Positions 1-6,427 of a stretch of DNA of 17,263 nucleotides are shown here, one piece after another (positions within the stretch are counted from its first letter, which is position 1; each line of letters starts with the position of its first letter). The translations under genes and the position numbers were made by a program. This stretch comes from an uncultured Candidatus Melainabacteria bacterium. GTDB taxonomy: Bacteria > Cyanobacteriota > Vampirovibrionia > Gastranaerophilales > Gastranaerophilaceae. Location of the stretch: positions 1 to 17,263 of the forward strand of contig CAKVJE010000031.1 of NCBI GenBank assembly GCA_934754735.1. Direction: 5' to 3'. Under the pieces are notes generated by a model. That model had not been told where the DNA came from and ran no database searches. It saw nothing but the letters and a program-made list of their open reading frames with translations.

Positions 1-782
1 AGACAATAGTATAAATCTCCGTTTGCTTCTTTTTCTAATCTTGTATGAAGAGTTTCAAGTATTTCTTCTGTATTACCTTCACTCAAACAAATTTTTGTAA
101 GAAGTTTATACGATTCAACATCATTTGAATTATGTTCAATGGTTTTGTATAAATACTCTTTTGCTTCTTCTATATTGCCTGATTTATAAGCGATTGAACC
201 AAGATTAAAATACGCCCAACTATAATCAGGAGAAATTGCGAGAACTTTTTGATAATTTTCGATAGCAAAATTCGTTAGGCCATCGTTTTGATAAATATAA
301 CCTAAATAAAAGTAAGCAAATATATCGTTTGGATTAATAGACACCGCTTTTTGAAAACAATCCGTTGCAAGATTTTTTTCTTCTTTATGAAAATAACAAA
401 GCCCTAAATTAAAATAGCTGTTTCCGTCATTTGGGTCAGTTTCAAGCACTTTACGAAACGCTAAAATAGCTTCATCCCATTCTTTTAGTTCAACTAAAAC
501 ATCGCCTAAATTATAATAAAAATCTTCCTGAGGAGAAAGTTCGACCGCCTTTTGATAACAATTACGAGCTTTTTCAAAATCTTTAAGTTTTTCGTAAACA
601 ATGCCCAAATTATAATAAAGTTCGGCATCATCTGGAAAATACTTTATTAAGTATCTCAAATTTCCTTCTGCTTCTTCGTTAAAACCGTTATTCACAAGCA
701 AAATAGAAAGTTCTCTTCTTGCTTGAAAATTTGAAGGATCATTTTTTAAAATATTTTGTAAAGCCTCGATATCATTATCCAT
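1..782 (-). CDS. TPR-repeat protein (C-terminus beyond the window)
   Basis: This reading frame stays open from an ATG at 782-780 to the left edge, giving 260 complete codons with no stop, so the protein is partial at its C-terminus. The translation is made of tandem tetratricopeptide repeats of about 34 residues, roughly seven units, with the canonical Y-x-N-L-G, A-x-x-x-Y/F-x-K-A/V and P-x-D/N positions (for example YYNLGIVYEKLKDFEKARNC around residues 57-76). TPR arrays are protein-binding scaffolds, and no catalytic domain is visible in the part present. No signal peptide or membrane segment is seen at the N-terminus (MDNDIEALQNILKNDPSNFQ), so it is probably cytoplasmic. There is no Shine-Dalgarno site; a perfect extended -10 box lies 6 bases before the ATG, suggesting leaderless translation. 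It is divergent from the regulator at 967. The partner is unknown. Confidence 0.9.
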   Translation of the reverse strand, partial: MDNDIEALQNILKNDPSNFQARRELSILLVNNGFNEEAEGNLRYLIKYFPDDAELYYNLGIVYEKLKDFEKARNCYQKAVELSPQEDFYYNLGDVLVELKEWDEAILAFRKVLETDPNDGNSYFNLGLCYFHKEEKNLATDCFQKAVSINPNDIFAYFYLGYIYQNDGLTNFAIENYQKVLAISPDYSWAYFNLGSIAYKSGNIEEAKEYLYKTIEHNSNDVESYKLLTKICLSEGNTEEILETLHTRLEKEANGDLYYC

Positions 783-788
783 ACATAA

Positions 789-817
789 ATTATAACAAAA
801 TTAAAATCGCATGCAAA
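789..817 (-). promoter_or_regulatory. Promoter of the TPR gene, extended -10, predicted leaderless start
   Basis: On the minus strand, TTTGCA (817-812; 4 of 6 matches to TTGACA) is followed after 17 bases by TGT-TATAAT, a perfect extended -10 with the hexamer at 794-789. Six bases (TTATGT) then lead to the ATG at 782. Transcription normally starts about 7 bases after the -10, which here is the A of the start codon. Confidence 0.65.
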
Positions 818-822
818 GTATT

Positions 823-854
823 AAAATAAGAACTAGAAAACAAGTTCTTATTTT
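823..854. promoter_or_regulatory. 12-bp perfect inverted repeat between divergent genes (operator or hairpin)
   Basis: AAAATAAGAACT (823-834) is repeated inverted as AGTTCTTATTTT (843-854) across an 8-base spacer. It lies between the minus-strand TPR gene and the plus-strand HTH gene, just upstream of a TATAAA-like box (863-868). Equivalent positions in the two arms are about 20 bp apart, near two helical turns, which fits an operator bound by a dimeric HTH protein. It could also form a 12-bp RNA hairpin followed by U-rich sequence on either strand, so a terminator role is possible, though odd between divergent genes. Confidence 0.45.
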
Positions 855-966
855 ACAAATTATATAAATAAGCATTTTGGCTACCAAAAGTAGGGTTATG
901 AATTTTTTTACAATACCGTATCTTATAAATAACCAAATTAAGGAGAAAATAAGAGAGGTAATAATC

Positions 967-1530
967 ATGAAACAAATAATTCCAGAAAAAAGTTCTGAAA
1001 AAGTGGCAAAATTTTTAAAAAAGCATTCTTTGCATAAAAGAGATTTTGCTGAAATGATAGGCGTGACCTTATCGTATGTTTACAATTTGATTGATGAGAC
1101 AGTTCCTTTTTCAACTCGAGGAACAACTATTGAAAGAATTGCAACTGTTATGGACATTGAACCGGAGGAGTTTTCGGAATATCGAATTCCACAAGAGCCA
1201 ATTTTAATTGATGAATCAATTGAAACTTTAAAAAGTTATATAAAAGAAAATAAACTGTCTATTGTTCAATTCTTAAAAGCCTTTCCACGTAAAAAACGTA
1301 TTGATATTGTAGATATTTTGAGAGGAGCTTTGCCTGTTCCAATTGATTATAAAGAATTAAAAATGATTGGAAAAACTCTAAATATGCCAGATGACGAGAT
1401 TTATTCAATATGGGAAGGGAGAATGAAACAAGTTCTTGAATCTTCTGGCATGAATATTTACTCAAATTCGGGCTTAGTAACCACCATGTTTGATTGTGCC
1501 AGAAAATTCTTAGATACTGTAAAATCATAA
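967..1530 (+). CDS. XRE-family-like HTH transcriptional regulator
   Basis: This encodes 187 residues. The ATG at 967 is preferred over upstream TTG (877) and ATG (898) in-frame starts because GAGAGG (953-958) sits 8 bases before it, and the upstream extension looks like translated leader. Residues 11-72 form a helix-turn-helix of the XRE/Cro type (VAKFLKKHSLHKRDFAEMIG, then VTLSYVYNLI, then a TIERIATVMDIEPEEF tail, the usual XRE ending). Residues about 86-150 have the same helix spacing and tail (SYIKENKLSIVQFLKAF, KELKMIGKTLNMPDDEIYSI), so this looks like a degenerate second copy of the domain. The remaining ~35 residues are not recognised. It is presumably a cytoplasmic DNA-binding protein. 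It is alone in its transcription unit, between an inverted repeat and a terminator, which suggests autoregulation; the regulated genes are unknown. Confidence 0.8.
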   Translation: MKQIIPEKSSEKVAKFLKKHSLHKRDFAEMIGVTLSYVYNLIDETVPFSTRGTTIERIATVMDIEPEEFSEYRIPQEPILIDESIETLKSYIKENKLSIVQFLKAFPRKKRIDIVDILRGALPVPIDYKELKMIGKTLNMPDDEIYSIWEGRMKQVLESSGMNIYSNSGLVTTMFDCARKFLDTVKS

Positions 1531-1545
1531 ATTCTTTTTAATAGA

Positions 1546-1572
1546 GTGCGCACACATGCGCACCTATTTTTT
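1546..1572 (+). terminator. Rho-independent terminator of the HTH gene
   Basis: GTGCGC (1546-1551), a 6-base loop, and GCGCAC (1558-1563) form a GC-rich stem, followed shortly by TTTTTT (1567-1572). It lies 16 bases after the HTH stop codon and separates that gene from nanE. Confidence 0.8.
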
Positions 1573-1606
1573 GCTTAAAATTTAAAATACTACTCCACTA
1601 TCTTTA

Positions 1607-1615
1607 TGCTAAAAT
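1607..1615 (+). promoter_or_regulatory. Extended -10 promoter of nanE, predicted leaderless start
   Basis: TGC-TAAAAT (1607-1615) is an extended -10 box, and only six bases (CATGGT) separate it from the nanE ATG at 1622. No convincing -35 is seen 16-18 bases upstream, as is common for extended -10 promoters. There is no Shine-Dalgarno site before nanE. The predicted transcription start falls on the A of the ATG. Confidence 0.6.
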
Positions 1616-1621
1616 CATGGT

Positions 1622-2299
1622 ATGAATATTTTAGAAAAATTAAAGGGAAAAGTTATCGTTTCTTCTCAAGCCATGCCGGATGAGCCTTTATACAAAGAAG
1701 AATGTATGAAAGCTATGATGGCGTCTTGCGTTAACGGTGGAGCAGGCGGTTTAAGAGTTGCAGGTGCTAGAGATGTTAGAAATGCTAAAGAATTTGGCGT
1801 TCCTGTAATCGGTTTGACTAAACCGGACGGACTTCCTGCAAATTGGAAAGAAATTGTTTATATTACTCCGGGGTTAAAAGAAGTAAACGCGTTAATTGAA
1901 GCCGGAGCTGATATTATAGCATTTGATGGCACTTCTCGTCCGCATGACAATTGTAGTTTGGAAGATATTGTATCAACAATTCATAATGCTAATAGGCTTG
2001 CTATGGCAGATATTTCGACATTAGAAGAAGGTATTAATTGTGCTAAATTAGGCGCTGATATAATTTCGACAACTCTTGCCGGTTATACAATGGAATCTGG
2101 AGAACCTACACTTGGACCTGATTACGAATTATTGCAGAAGCTTGTTGCGACGGTTAACAAACCTGTAATTTTGGAAGGACGAATTTGGACTCCGGAAGAA
2201 GTAAAAAAAGCGTTTGAACTCGGTGCGCATTGTGTTGTTATAGGTTCAGCAATTACCAGACCACAACTCATTACAAAAAGATTTATTGAAGGAAAATAG
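1622..2299 (+). CDS. nanE: N-acetylmannosamine-6-phosphate 2-epimerase
   Basis: This encodes 225 residues, close to the usual 220-235. NanE converts ManNAc-6-P to GlcNAc-6-P in the cytoplasm, a late step of sialic-acid or ManNAc catabolism. The TIM-barrel landmarks are all present: VSSQAMPDEPLY at residues 13-24, GGAGGLRVAGARDV near 39-52, PVIGLTKPD near 60, the FDGTSRPHD phosphate/substrate loop near 100, DISTLEEG, and the C-terminal EGRIWTPEEV and GAHCVVIGSAITRP phosphate-binding strands. The ATG at 1622 is the first in frame after the upstream terminator and lies directly downstream of an extended -10 box without a ribosome site. The next gene, a ROK kinase, starts one base after the stop, so the two are co-transcribed. 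NanA (the lyase) and a transporter are not in this window. Confidence 0.95.
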   Translation: MNILEKLKGKVIVSSQAMPDEPLYKEECMKAMMASCVNGGAGGLRVAGARDVRNAKEFGVPVIGLTKPDGLPANWKEIVYITPGLKEVNALIEAGADIIAFDGTSRPHDNCSLEDIVSTIHNANRLAMADISTLEEGINCAKLGADIISTTLAGYTMESGEPTLGPDYELLQKLVATVNKPVILEGRIWTPEEVKKAFELGAHCVVIGSAITRPQLITKRFIEGK

Positions 2300-2300
2300 T

Positions 2301-3182
2301 ATGAAAAAAGCTTTAGCATTTGATATTGGCGGAACTAAAATTTATAGCAGTATTATTGATGAAAGCGGAAAAATTATTTCTGAAATTGATAAATTCCATA
2401 CGCCAAAAACTATTGAAGGTATTTTGGATGTATTGAAAACGCAAATTACAAAGTTTGAAGACGAAGTGGATATTATTGCAATTTCTACAGCTGGAGCTGT
2501 AAACAATGAAAACACTGCGGTGAATGGCTCTACAGGAAATCTTGTAAGTGGTTATTCTTCTATAAATTTTCAAGAATTAAGCTCTAGAAAGAAAGTATTT
2601 TTAGAAAATGATGCTAATTCAGCGGCTTGGGCTGAATATAAAATAGGCGCTTCAAAAGGTACAAGTGTTTCTGTAATGTTGACATTAGGTACCGGTGTTG
2701 GCGGAGGTATTATTATAAATAATAAACTCTTAAAAGGAAAATCAGGTGCTGCCGGTGAAATGCACTTTAAAATGTATCCTGATAAGCGTAGAAAATGCTC
2801 TTGCGGTAGTTGGGATTGTTTTGAAGCTTACGCGTCAGGAACGGCTTTAAAAGTTGATGCAGAAGAAATGTTGAATAATCCGAATGTTACAACTTATGAT
2901 GTAATAGATGGAATTAAAAATGGTGATAAAAAAATGCAAGAAGTTTTTGACCGCTGGATAAATGATATTACAATTGGCGTTAACGGATTGGTAAATCTTT
3001 TTGATCCGGATTGTATCGTTTTTTCAGGTTCAATGGCACAGTTTGTTGATGTAAAAAAAATGGAAGAAATTGTTAACAATGATATTGTAACTTCTCCAAC
3101 CTCAATACGTCTTGCAACGGCCGGAAATTATTCGGGCATGATTGGTGCGGCGCTTTTGGCTTTTGAAAGAGAGGCTGAATAA
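2301..3182 (+). CDS. nanK: ROK-family sugar kinase, probable N-acetylmannosamine kinase
   Basis: This encodes 293 residues. The ATG at 2301 is chosen over the TTG at 2286 because GAAGGA (2288-2293) lies 7 bases before it and it begins at the conserved MKKALAFDIGGTK. ROK features in order: phosphate-1 loop FDIGGTK (7-13), catalytic ENDANSAAWAE (102-112; D104 as general base), LGTGVGGGI (129-137), sugar/zinc-binding GEMH (152-155) and a zinc cysteine cluster C166, C168, C173. The family consensus CxCGxxGC reads CSCGSWDC here, with Asp in place of Gly before the last Cys. Family membership is certain. The ManNAc specificity is inferred from the one-base gap to nanE; the substrate could be glucose or another hexosamine. 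The 71-residue gene follows after 2 bases. Confidence 0.85.
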   Translation: MKKALAFDIGGTKIYSSIIDESGKIISEIDKFHTPKTIEGILDVLKTQITKFEDEVDIIAISTAGAVNNENTAVNGSTGNLVSGYSSINFQELSSRKKVFLENDANSAAWAEYKIGASKGTSVSVMLTLGTGVGGGIIINNKLLKGKSGAAGEMHFKMYPDKRRKCSCGSWDCFEAYASGTALKVDAEEMLNNPNVTTYDVIDGIKNGDKKMQEVFDRWINDITIGVNGLVNLFDPDCIVFSGSMAQFVDVKKMEEIVNNDIVTSPTSIRLATAGNYSGMIGAALLAFEREAE

Positions 3183-3184
3183 TT

Positions 3185-3400
3185 ATGGGAAAAGCCAAAC
3201 AAAGAAGCTTAAAAAAGGGAATTAATGATAGATTTCAATATATGACGCGCGAATCAGCATTAGAATCTGTTATTAAAAATATAAATAATAAAGCAGATGT
3301 ACTTGATACGATTACTCTTTTTGGATTTTCTGCAGAAGAAATGTTGGAAGCTGGAGCAGAATACGAGGACGTTATGGCTTTAGGCGGACTTGTAGACTAA
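3185..3400 (+). CDS. Small conserved-looking protein of unknown function, 71 aa
   Basis: The ATG at 3185 lies 2 bases after the kinase stop, with GAGAGG about 10 bases upstream inside the kinase gene, so it is most likely the third gene of the nanE-nanK operon. The first 20 residues are basic (MGKAKQRSLKKGINDRFQYM). The rest is predicted helical and acidic, with the pattern LFGFSAEEMLEAGAEYEDVM before the C-terminal ALGGLVD. No Cys, no membrane segment and no signal peptide are seen. I do not recognise the family. No clear terminator follows. Confidence 0.6.
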   Translation: MGKAKQRSLKKGINDRFQYMTRESALESVIKNINNKADVLDTITLFGFSAEEMLEAGAEYEDVMALGGLVD

Positions 3401-3417
3401 AGGAAGCAAATCTAACC

Positions 3418-3446
3418 TTGACTCAATAATGGATTATTGATTATTT
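3418..3446 (+). promoter_or_regulatory. Near-palindrome behind a TTGACT box (possible operator/promoter)
   Basis: TTGACT (3418-3423) resembles a -35 box and is abutted by CAATAAT-GG-ATTATTG (3424-3439), a 7-bp inverted repeat around GG. A weak -10-like TTATTT (3441-3446) follows at 17-base spacing. The element sits in the 257-base gap between the nan operon and the Gly/Met-rich protein gene. It may be an operator, or a small hairpin at the operon end; there is no U-run to make it a good terminator. Confidence 0.3.
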
Positions 3447-3550
3447 TACATATACCACTACAAAACAATTAATTTTAACTATACAGCGATTTACGAACCC
3501 AAAATACAAAATGTAAATTGAACAGTATTAGTTATGCACTTTTTATACAT

Positions 3551-3579
3551 TTGTAAAGTTTTGTTAAGATTGCTTTAAA
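3551..3579 (+). promoter_or_regulatory. Candidate promoter of the Gly/Met-rich protein gene
   Basis: TTGTAA (3551-3556) is followed after 17 bases by TTTAAA (3574-3579), preceded by TGC (3571-3573) as in an extended -10. This predicts a leader of about 70 bases before the ATG at 3658. The match is modest and the region is AT-rich, so other choices are possible. Confidence 0.35.
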
Positions 3580-3657
3580 ATTTATCAATTTTTAAAAGTA
3601 AAAATACTTTATTAATATGTAAGGTTAAAAAATAAAGATTAATAGTAGGAGGTCATT

Positions 3658-4629
3658 ATGCTTGGTTATGGCATAACAGGAATTAACGGATTAGGAACAT
3701 TTGGACTAGGTGGTTCAAGCACTTATAGTTCATATTATGATCCGACTACGATGGGCTTAGCTGGTTCTTATGGAATGGGTGAGCTTTGTTCTCCTTACGG
3801 CACAATGGGTGCAATGGGAATGATGGGCGGAATGTACAATCCAACATTTATGGCATCATATATGCGTGAAATGAATCAAGCTCAACAACAAATTGAAATT
3901 GATAAGTTAAATCATGCCGGCACAATGCATAATTTACAATTACAAAATCAAACAGTTGCTTTTTCAGATACAGACAGAGCAATTTTTGAAAAGGCAATGG
4001 TTGACGCCTCTATTAACAAAAGCATTCAAAACTTAGCTGTAAAAGTTAAAGAAGGTGATGCTGATGGTATTTGTCAAGCATTTGATGAAGCAAAACAAGC
4101 ACTTTATACAAAATACAGCGATTATTTTAAAGCAAATGCTAGTAGAATGAATCCGGCTGACAGCGTAACTAATTATATTGAAAATCTTTATACACAAATT
4201 GTTTCAAAAGACAGAGGTGAAATCGTTAGTTTGAGAAACGATATCAAAAAATATGGTGAAACAGCATTTGAGCATGGCTTCTGGAAAAACTTCCACGGTA
4301 AAGATTATCACGATAAATATTCTGAAGAAACTATAAGCTATGTATTTGGAACTCCGGTTGATAATAAATCTGGTAAAGACAGAATGGAAAAGATTGGAGC
4401 TTACGCTGAAAAAGGAACTGAATTAGCAGCAGCTGCCGCAATCGGAGCTGTAGCTTTACCAACAGCTGTATCAGCTGCAAAAGGTGTAACGGGTTCAGTG
4501 GTTTCAACTGTATCTGAAAAAGGAGCTAAATGGTTTGCTGAAAAAAGTGCTTTCAATAAGAAATGGGCTTGGGCAGGTGCAGCACTTGCAATTGCAGGTG
4601 ATTGGTTGTGGCAACAAAGTAGAGCATAA
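3658..4629 (+). CDS. Gly/Met/Tyr-rich N-terminus protein of unknown function, 323 aa
   Basis: A perfect AGGAGGT (3647-3653) lies 4 bases before the ATG, predicting strong translation. Residues 1-65 are low complexity, rich in Gly, Met, Tyr and Ser (for example GTMGAMGMMGGMYNPTFM), with no charged residues in the first 30 or so except one Asp. Residues 66-85 are Gln-rich. Residues 95-250 look like a folded, mostly helical domain (FSDTDRAIFEKAMVDASINK, then DADGICQAFDEAKQALYTKY, and later GFWKNFHGKDYHDKYSEETI). The last 80 residues hold two Ala-rich hydrophobic stretches (AAAAAIGAVALPTAVSAA and WAWAGAALAIAGDWLW), which could be membrane segments or amphipathic helices. There is no classical signal peptide. 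It stands alone with its own terminator. I recognise no family; a surface or secreted role is only a guess. Confidence 0.8.
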   Translation: MLGYGITGINGLGTFGLGGSSTYSSYYDPTTMGLAGSYGMGELCSPYGTMGAMGMMGGMYNPTFMASYMREMNQAQQQIEIDKLNHAGTMHNLQLQNQTVAFSDTDRAIFEKAMVDASINKSIQNLAVKVKEGDADGICQAFDEAKQALYTKYSDYFKANASRMNPADSVTNYIENLYTQIVSKDRGEIVSLRNDIKKYGETAFEHGFWKNFHGKDYHDKYSEETISYVFGTPVDNKSGKDRMEKIGAYAEKGTELAAAAAIGAVALPTAVSAAKGVTGSVVSTVSEKGAKWFAEKSAFNKKWAWAGAALAIAGDWLWQQSRA

Positions 4630-4664
4630 TTTAAATAGTCATATAATCTTTCTTTTCTTAACCG

Positions 4665-4693
4665 AAGCTAAACATAAAATTGTTTAGCTTTTT
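4665..4693 (+). terminator. Rho-independent terminator
   Basis: AAGCTAAAC (4665-4673), an 8-base loop and GTTTAGCTT (4682-4690) form a 9-bp stem running into TTT, 36 bases after the stop of the 323-aa gene. Confidence 0.75.
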
Positions 4694-4708
4694 ATTTGAA
4701 AAATTTCC

Positions 4709-4739
4709 TTGACATAAAATCTTGATATTGTAATATAGT
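4709..4739 (+). promoter_or_regulatory. Promoter of tRNA-Gln
   Basis: A perfect TTGACA (4709-4714) precedes overlapping -10 candidates TAATAT (4731-4736, spacing 16) and TATAGT (4734-4739, spacing 19). Either predicts a transcription start 2-5 bases before the tRNA. Confidence 0.75.
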
Positions 4740-4747
4740 AATTGCGA

Positions 4748-4823
4748 TGGGACGTCGCCAAGTGGTAAGGCAGCTGGTTTTGGTCCAGCCATCTCGGAGG
4801 TTCGAATCCTTCCGTCCCAGCCA
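4748..4823 (+). tRNA. tRNA-Gln, anticodon UUG
   Basis: A complete cloverleaf can be folded by eye. The acceptor stem TGGGACG pairs with CGTCCCA, followed by discriminator G73 and an encoded CCA (4821-4823). The D arm is GCC...GGC with the GG of AGTGGTA. The anticodon stem GCTGG/CCAGC carries the loop TTTTGGT, giving anticodon TTG. The T arm GGAGG/CCTTC holds TTCGAAT and includes one G-U pair. The variable region reads CATCTC, six bases rather than the usual five. The UGGG-starting acceptor is typical of glutamine tRNAs. Confidence 0.95.
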
Positions 4824-4826
4824 ATT

Positions 4827-4854
4827 AAAAGACTCTCAAAAGAGAGTCTTTTTT
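4827..4854 (+). terminator. Terminator of tRNA-Gln
   Basis: AAAAGACTCTC (4827-4837), loop AAAA, and GAGAGTCTTTT (4842-4852) form an 11-bp stem whose 3' arm merges into a run of T. It starts 4 bases after the tRNA CCA end. Confidence 0.85.
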
Positions 4855-4928
4855 ATTTGTTATTTAAGAAAAGCATATAAAATTTATTGTATTTTTTGAG
4901 TAGTTTGGTTGGAAGTTTTTAAAACGTA

Positions 4929-5061
4929 AGTTGGGGTTTCTACCCCAACAACACTAAATTACAGGCTGTCGGAAGTCGATTGACTATCTCAATTCCAAAT
5001 TACTCACTTTACTCTTATAACGGTCAGAGGTGGATGTAATTTTGGTGCAAAAAATTGCACC
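4929..5061. repeat. Intergenic segment with two strong hairpins, probable repeated element
   Basis: The 236 bases between the tRNA terminator and the end of the next gene (4856-5091) hold no gene. They contain GTTGGGGT/ACCCCAAC (4930-4937 and 4942-4949; 8-bp stem, TTCT loop) and GGTGCAA-AAAA-TTGCACC (5044-5061; 7-bp stem). The intervening bases are less AT-rich than the surroundings. Two compact hairpins in non-coding DNA suggest a dispersed repeat or small mobile remnant, but no second copy is present in the window to prove it. Confidence 0.4.
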
Positions 5062-5091
5062 CTACTTACTTTTAAGCCATTATCTACTTAC

Positions 5092-6192
5092 TTACATCGG
5101 TATTTCAGCAGTCATACAATGTATTCCACCTAACCGATCAGCAAGTATATCCATTATTGAATTATCATATTCAAAACCTCGTGATGGAAATGTTACTGTA
5201 AATATGTCATTATTATTCTTTTGGGCTTTTTCTTTTGTGCCTCCAGAAACAAAATGAATTTTTTCAATATTTTTTACTTTTGCTTTTAAATCTTTTTCAA
5301 ACAATGTTTCTAAATATTCTAATTCTGGACATGAACCTTTAGTTGAATTTGTTATATACGAAATTTTATTATTTTTATTTATAAATGCTAAAGCATTTAT
5401 AAAATTAATATTTTCAAAATAAAAACCTCCTATATTTATTGGAATAAAACCGTAACTTTTTAACATCTCAGAATGGTTTTCTATGTGTTGCGAAGTAGAA
5501 TAATTTCGAAGTTTTGCTATAAGCTCTTTACTATTAGGAAATTTCTTTTCCAGTATATCAATATTTTTCAAATTTTCACTGAAATTATTTACAAGTACAT
5601 ATGGATATCCTATCGGACGTATAACTTCATCAATATCTCTAAAAAATTCATTTATAGTAAATACATTTTGAGGCTTAATATCTAATAATTTAGAAAAAAG
5701 TTCAATAGTCGGTTTATCTCCAAACTTGTCAAAAGAAGATTGATCATAGATTTCTGTTGAATTTACAATTGCCCATTTTTCGTCATTGTCTTTATATCCA
5801 ATATAATAATTTCCACCACGCGGCATGAATTTTTCAGATTTAATTTTATAATTACCAATTGGAGAAAATACTGATGAGCATAAAACTTTTTCTTTAGTAT
5901 TCTCTAAAATAGTATCAACTCCTTTTTGCCTTACAAATGCTTTTCTGTCCTGTCCCCATATTGAAAGTTTAAGGTCGGAAGTTAAATTTTCTGATATTTT
6001 TTTTGATATTTTCGTATTATTTTGGTTTATAAACAAATCTAAATGTTCTTCTTTTGCAATTTTTGTCATTTCATTAAAAATTTTTTTTTCTGCAGGTGTA
6101 TTAATTCCTTGCATATAAAAACCTTTTAGACGAGTAACGTCATATCCTTTAAAACTGTAATTTTGATTATTGTTTAATAACTTTACTTTCAT
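5092..6192 (-). CDS. Divergent deiminase-fold (guanidine-modifying superfamily)-like protein
   Basis: This encodes 366 residues. The C-terminus reads LGGIHCMTAEIP (residues 354-365), close to the GG-x-HC-x-T segment carrying the nucleophilic Cys in agmatine deiminases and peptidyl-arginine deiminases (Cys would be C359). Residues 126-128 (GGN, in PRGGNYYIG) match the E-G-G-N/D substrate segment, and 186-195 (DIDEVIRPIG) match the H-x-D-E/M segment. The acidic residue before GGN is Arg (R125) and the catalytic His position is Asp (D186), so classic deiminase chemistry may be lost. The N-terminus opens with NNNQNYSFKGYDVTRLKGF and has no standard signal peptide. There is no Shine-Dalgarno site before the ATG at 6192. 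Base composition is as AT-rich as the flanks. It stands alone beside tRNA-Gln. Fold assignment is by motif reading only. Confidence 0.7.
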   Translation of the reverse strand: MKVKLLNNNQNYSFKGYDVTRLKGFYMQGINTPAEKKIFNEMTKIAKEEHLDLFINQNNTKISKKISENLTSDLKLSIWGQDRKAFVRQKGVDTILENTKEKVLCSSVFSPIGNYKIKSEKFMPRGGNYYIGYKDNDEKWAIVNSTEIYDQSSFDKFGDKPTIELFSKLLDIKPQNVFTINEFFRDIDEVIRPIGYPYVLVNNFSENLKNIDILEKKFPNSKELIAKLRNYSTSQHIENHSEMLKSYGFIPINIGGFYFENINFINALAFINKNNKISYITNSTKGSCPELEYLETLFEKDLKAKVKNIEKIHFVSGGTKEKAQKNNNDIFTVTFPSRGFEYDNSIMDILADRLGGIHCMTAEIPM

Positions 6193-6392
6193 ATTTAATT
6201 AAAAACACGAACAATTTTTTTTTTGCTAAAATACTCAAACTCTCTGTTCAAAATCATCAAACCGACTGTCTTTTTACATTTATGTAAATAGCTGAGTGGT
6301 TTGCTTAGAACAGATGGTGTGATTATTTTGGATGATTGGCTTGTTTAGTTTAACTTGTTCCAAGTTATCTTTTAGAAGACATTATTGTTTCA
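6193..6392. other. Gene-free stretch with two short palindromes
   Basis: Upstream of the deiminase-like gene there is no credible coding sequence. TTTACAT-TT-ATGTAAA (6273-6288) and TAACTTG-TTC-CAAGTTA (6351-6367) are inverted repeats with 7-bp arms. TGCTAAAAT on the plus strand (near 6223-6231) resembles the extended -10 boxes elsewhere in the window, but no ATG follows at the usual 6-7 bases. Confidence 0.4.
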
Positions 6393-6427
6393 ATGAAGCA
6401 ACTTAAGTTGGATGAAAAATATAGTAA

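Noticed and set aside
877..966. N-terminal extension of the HTH regulator (30 residues)
   Set aside because: The start would be TTG close to the promoter with no ribosome site; the ATG at 967 has GAGAGG 8 bases upstream.
5030..5257. 75-residue plus-strand frame over the end of the deiminase-like gene
   Set aside because: It is antisense to a conserved C-terminus (the IHC motif region) and starts inside a hairpin segment without a ribosome site.
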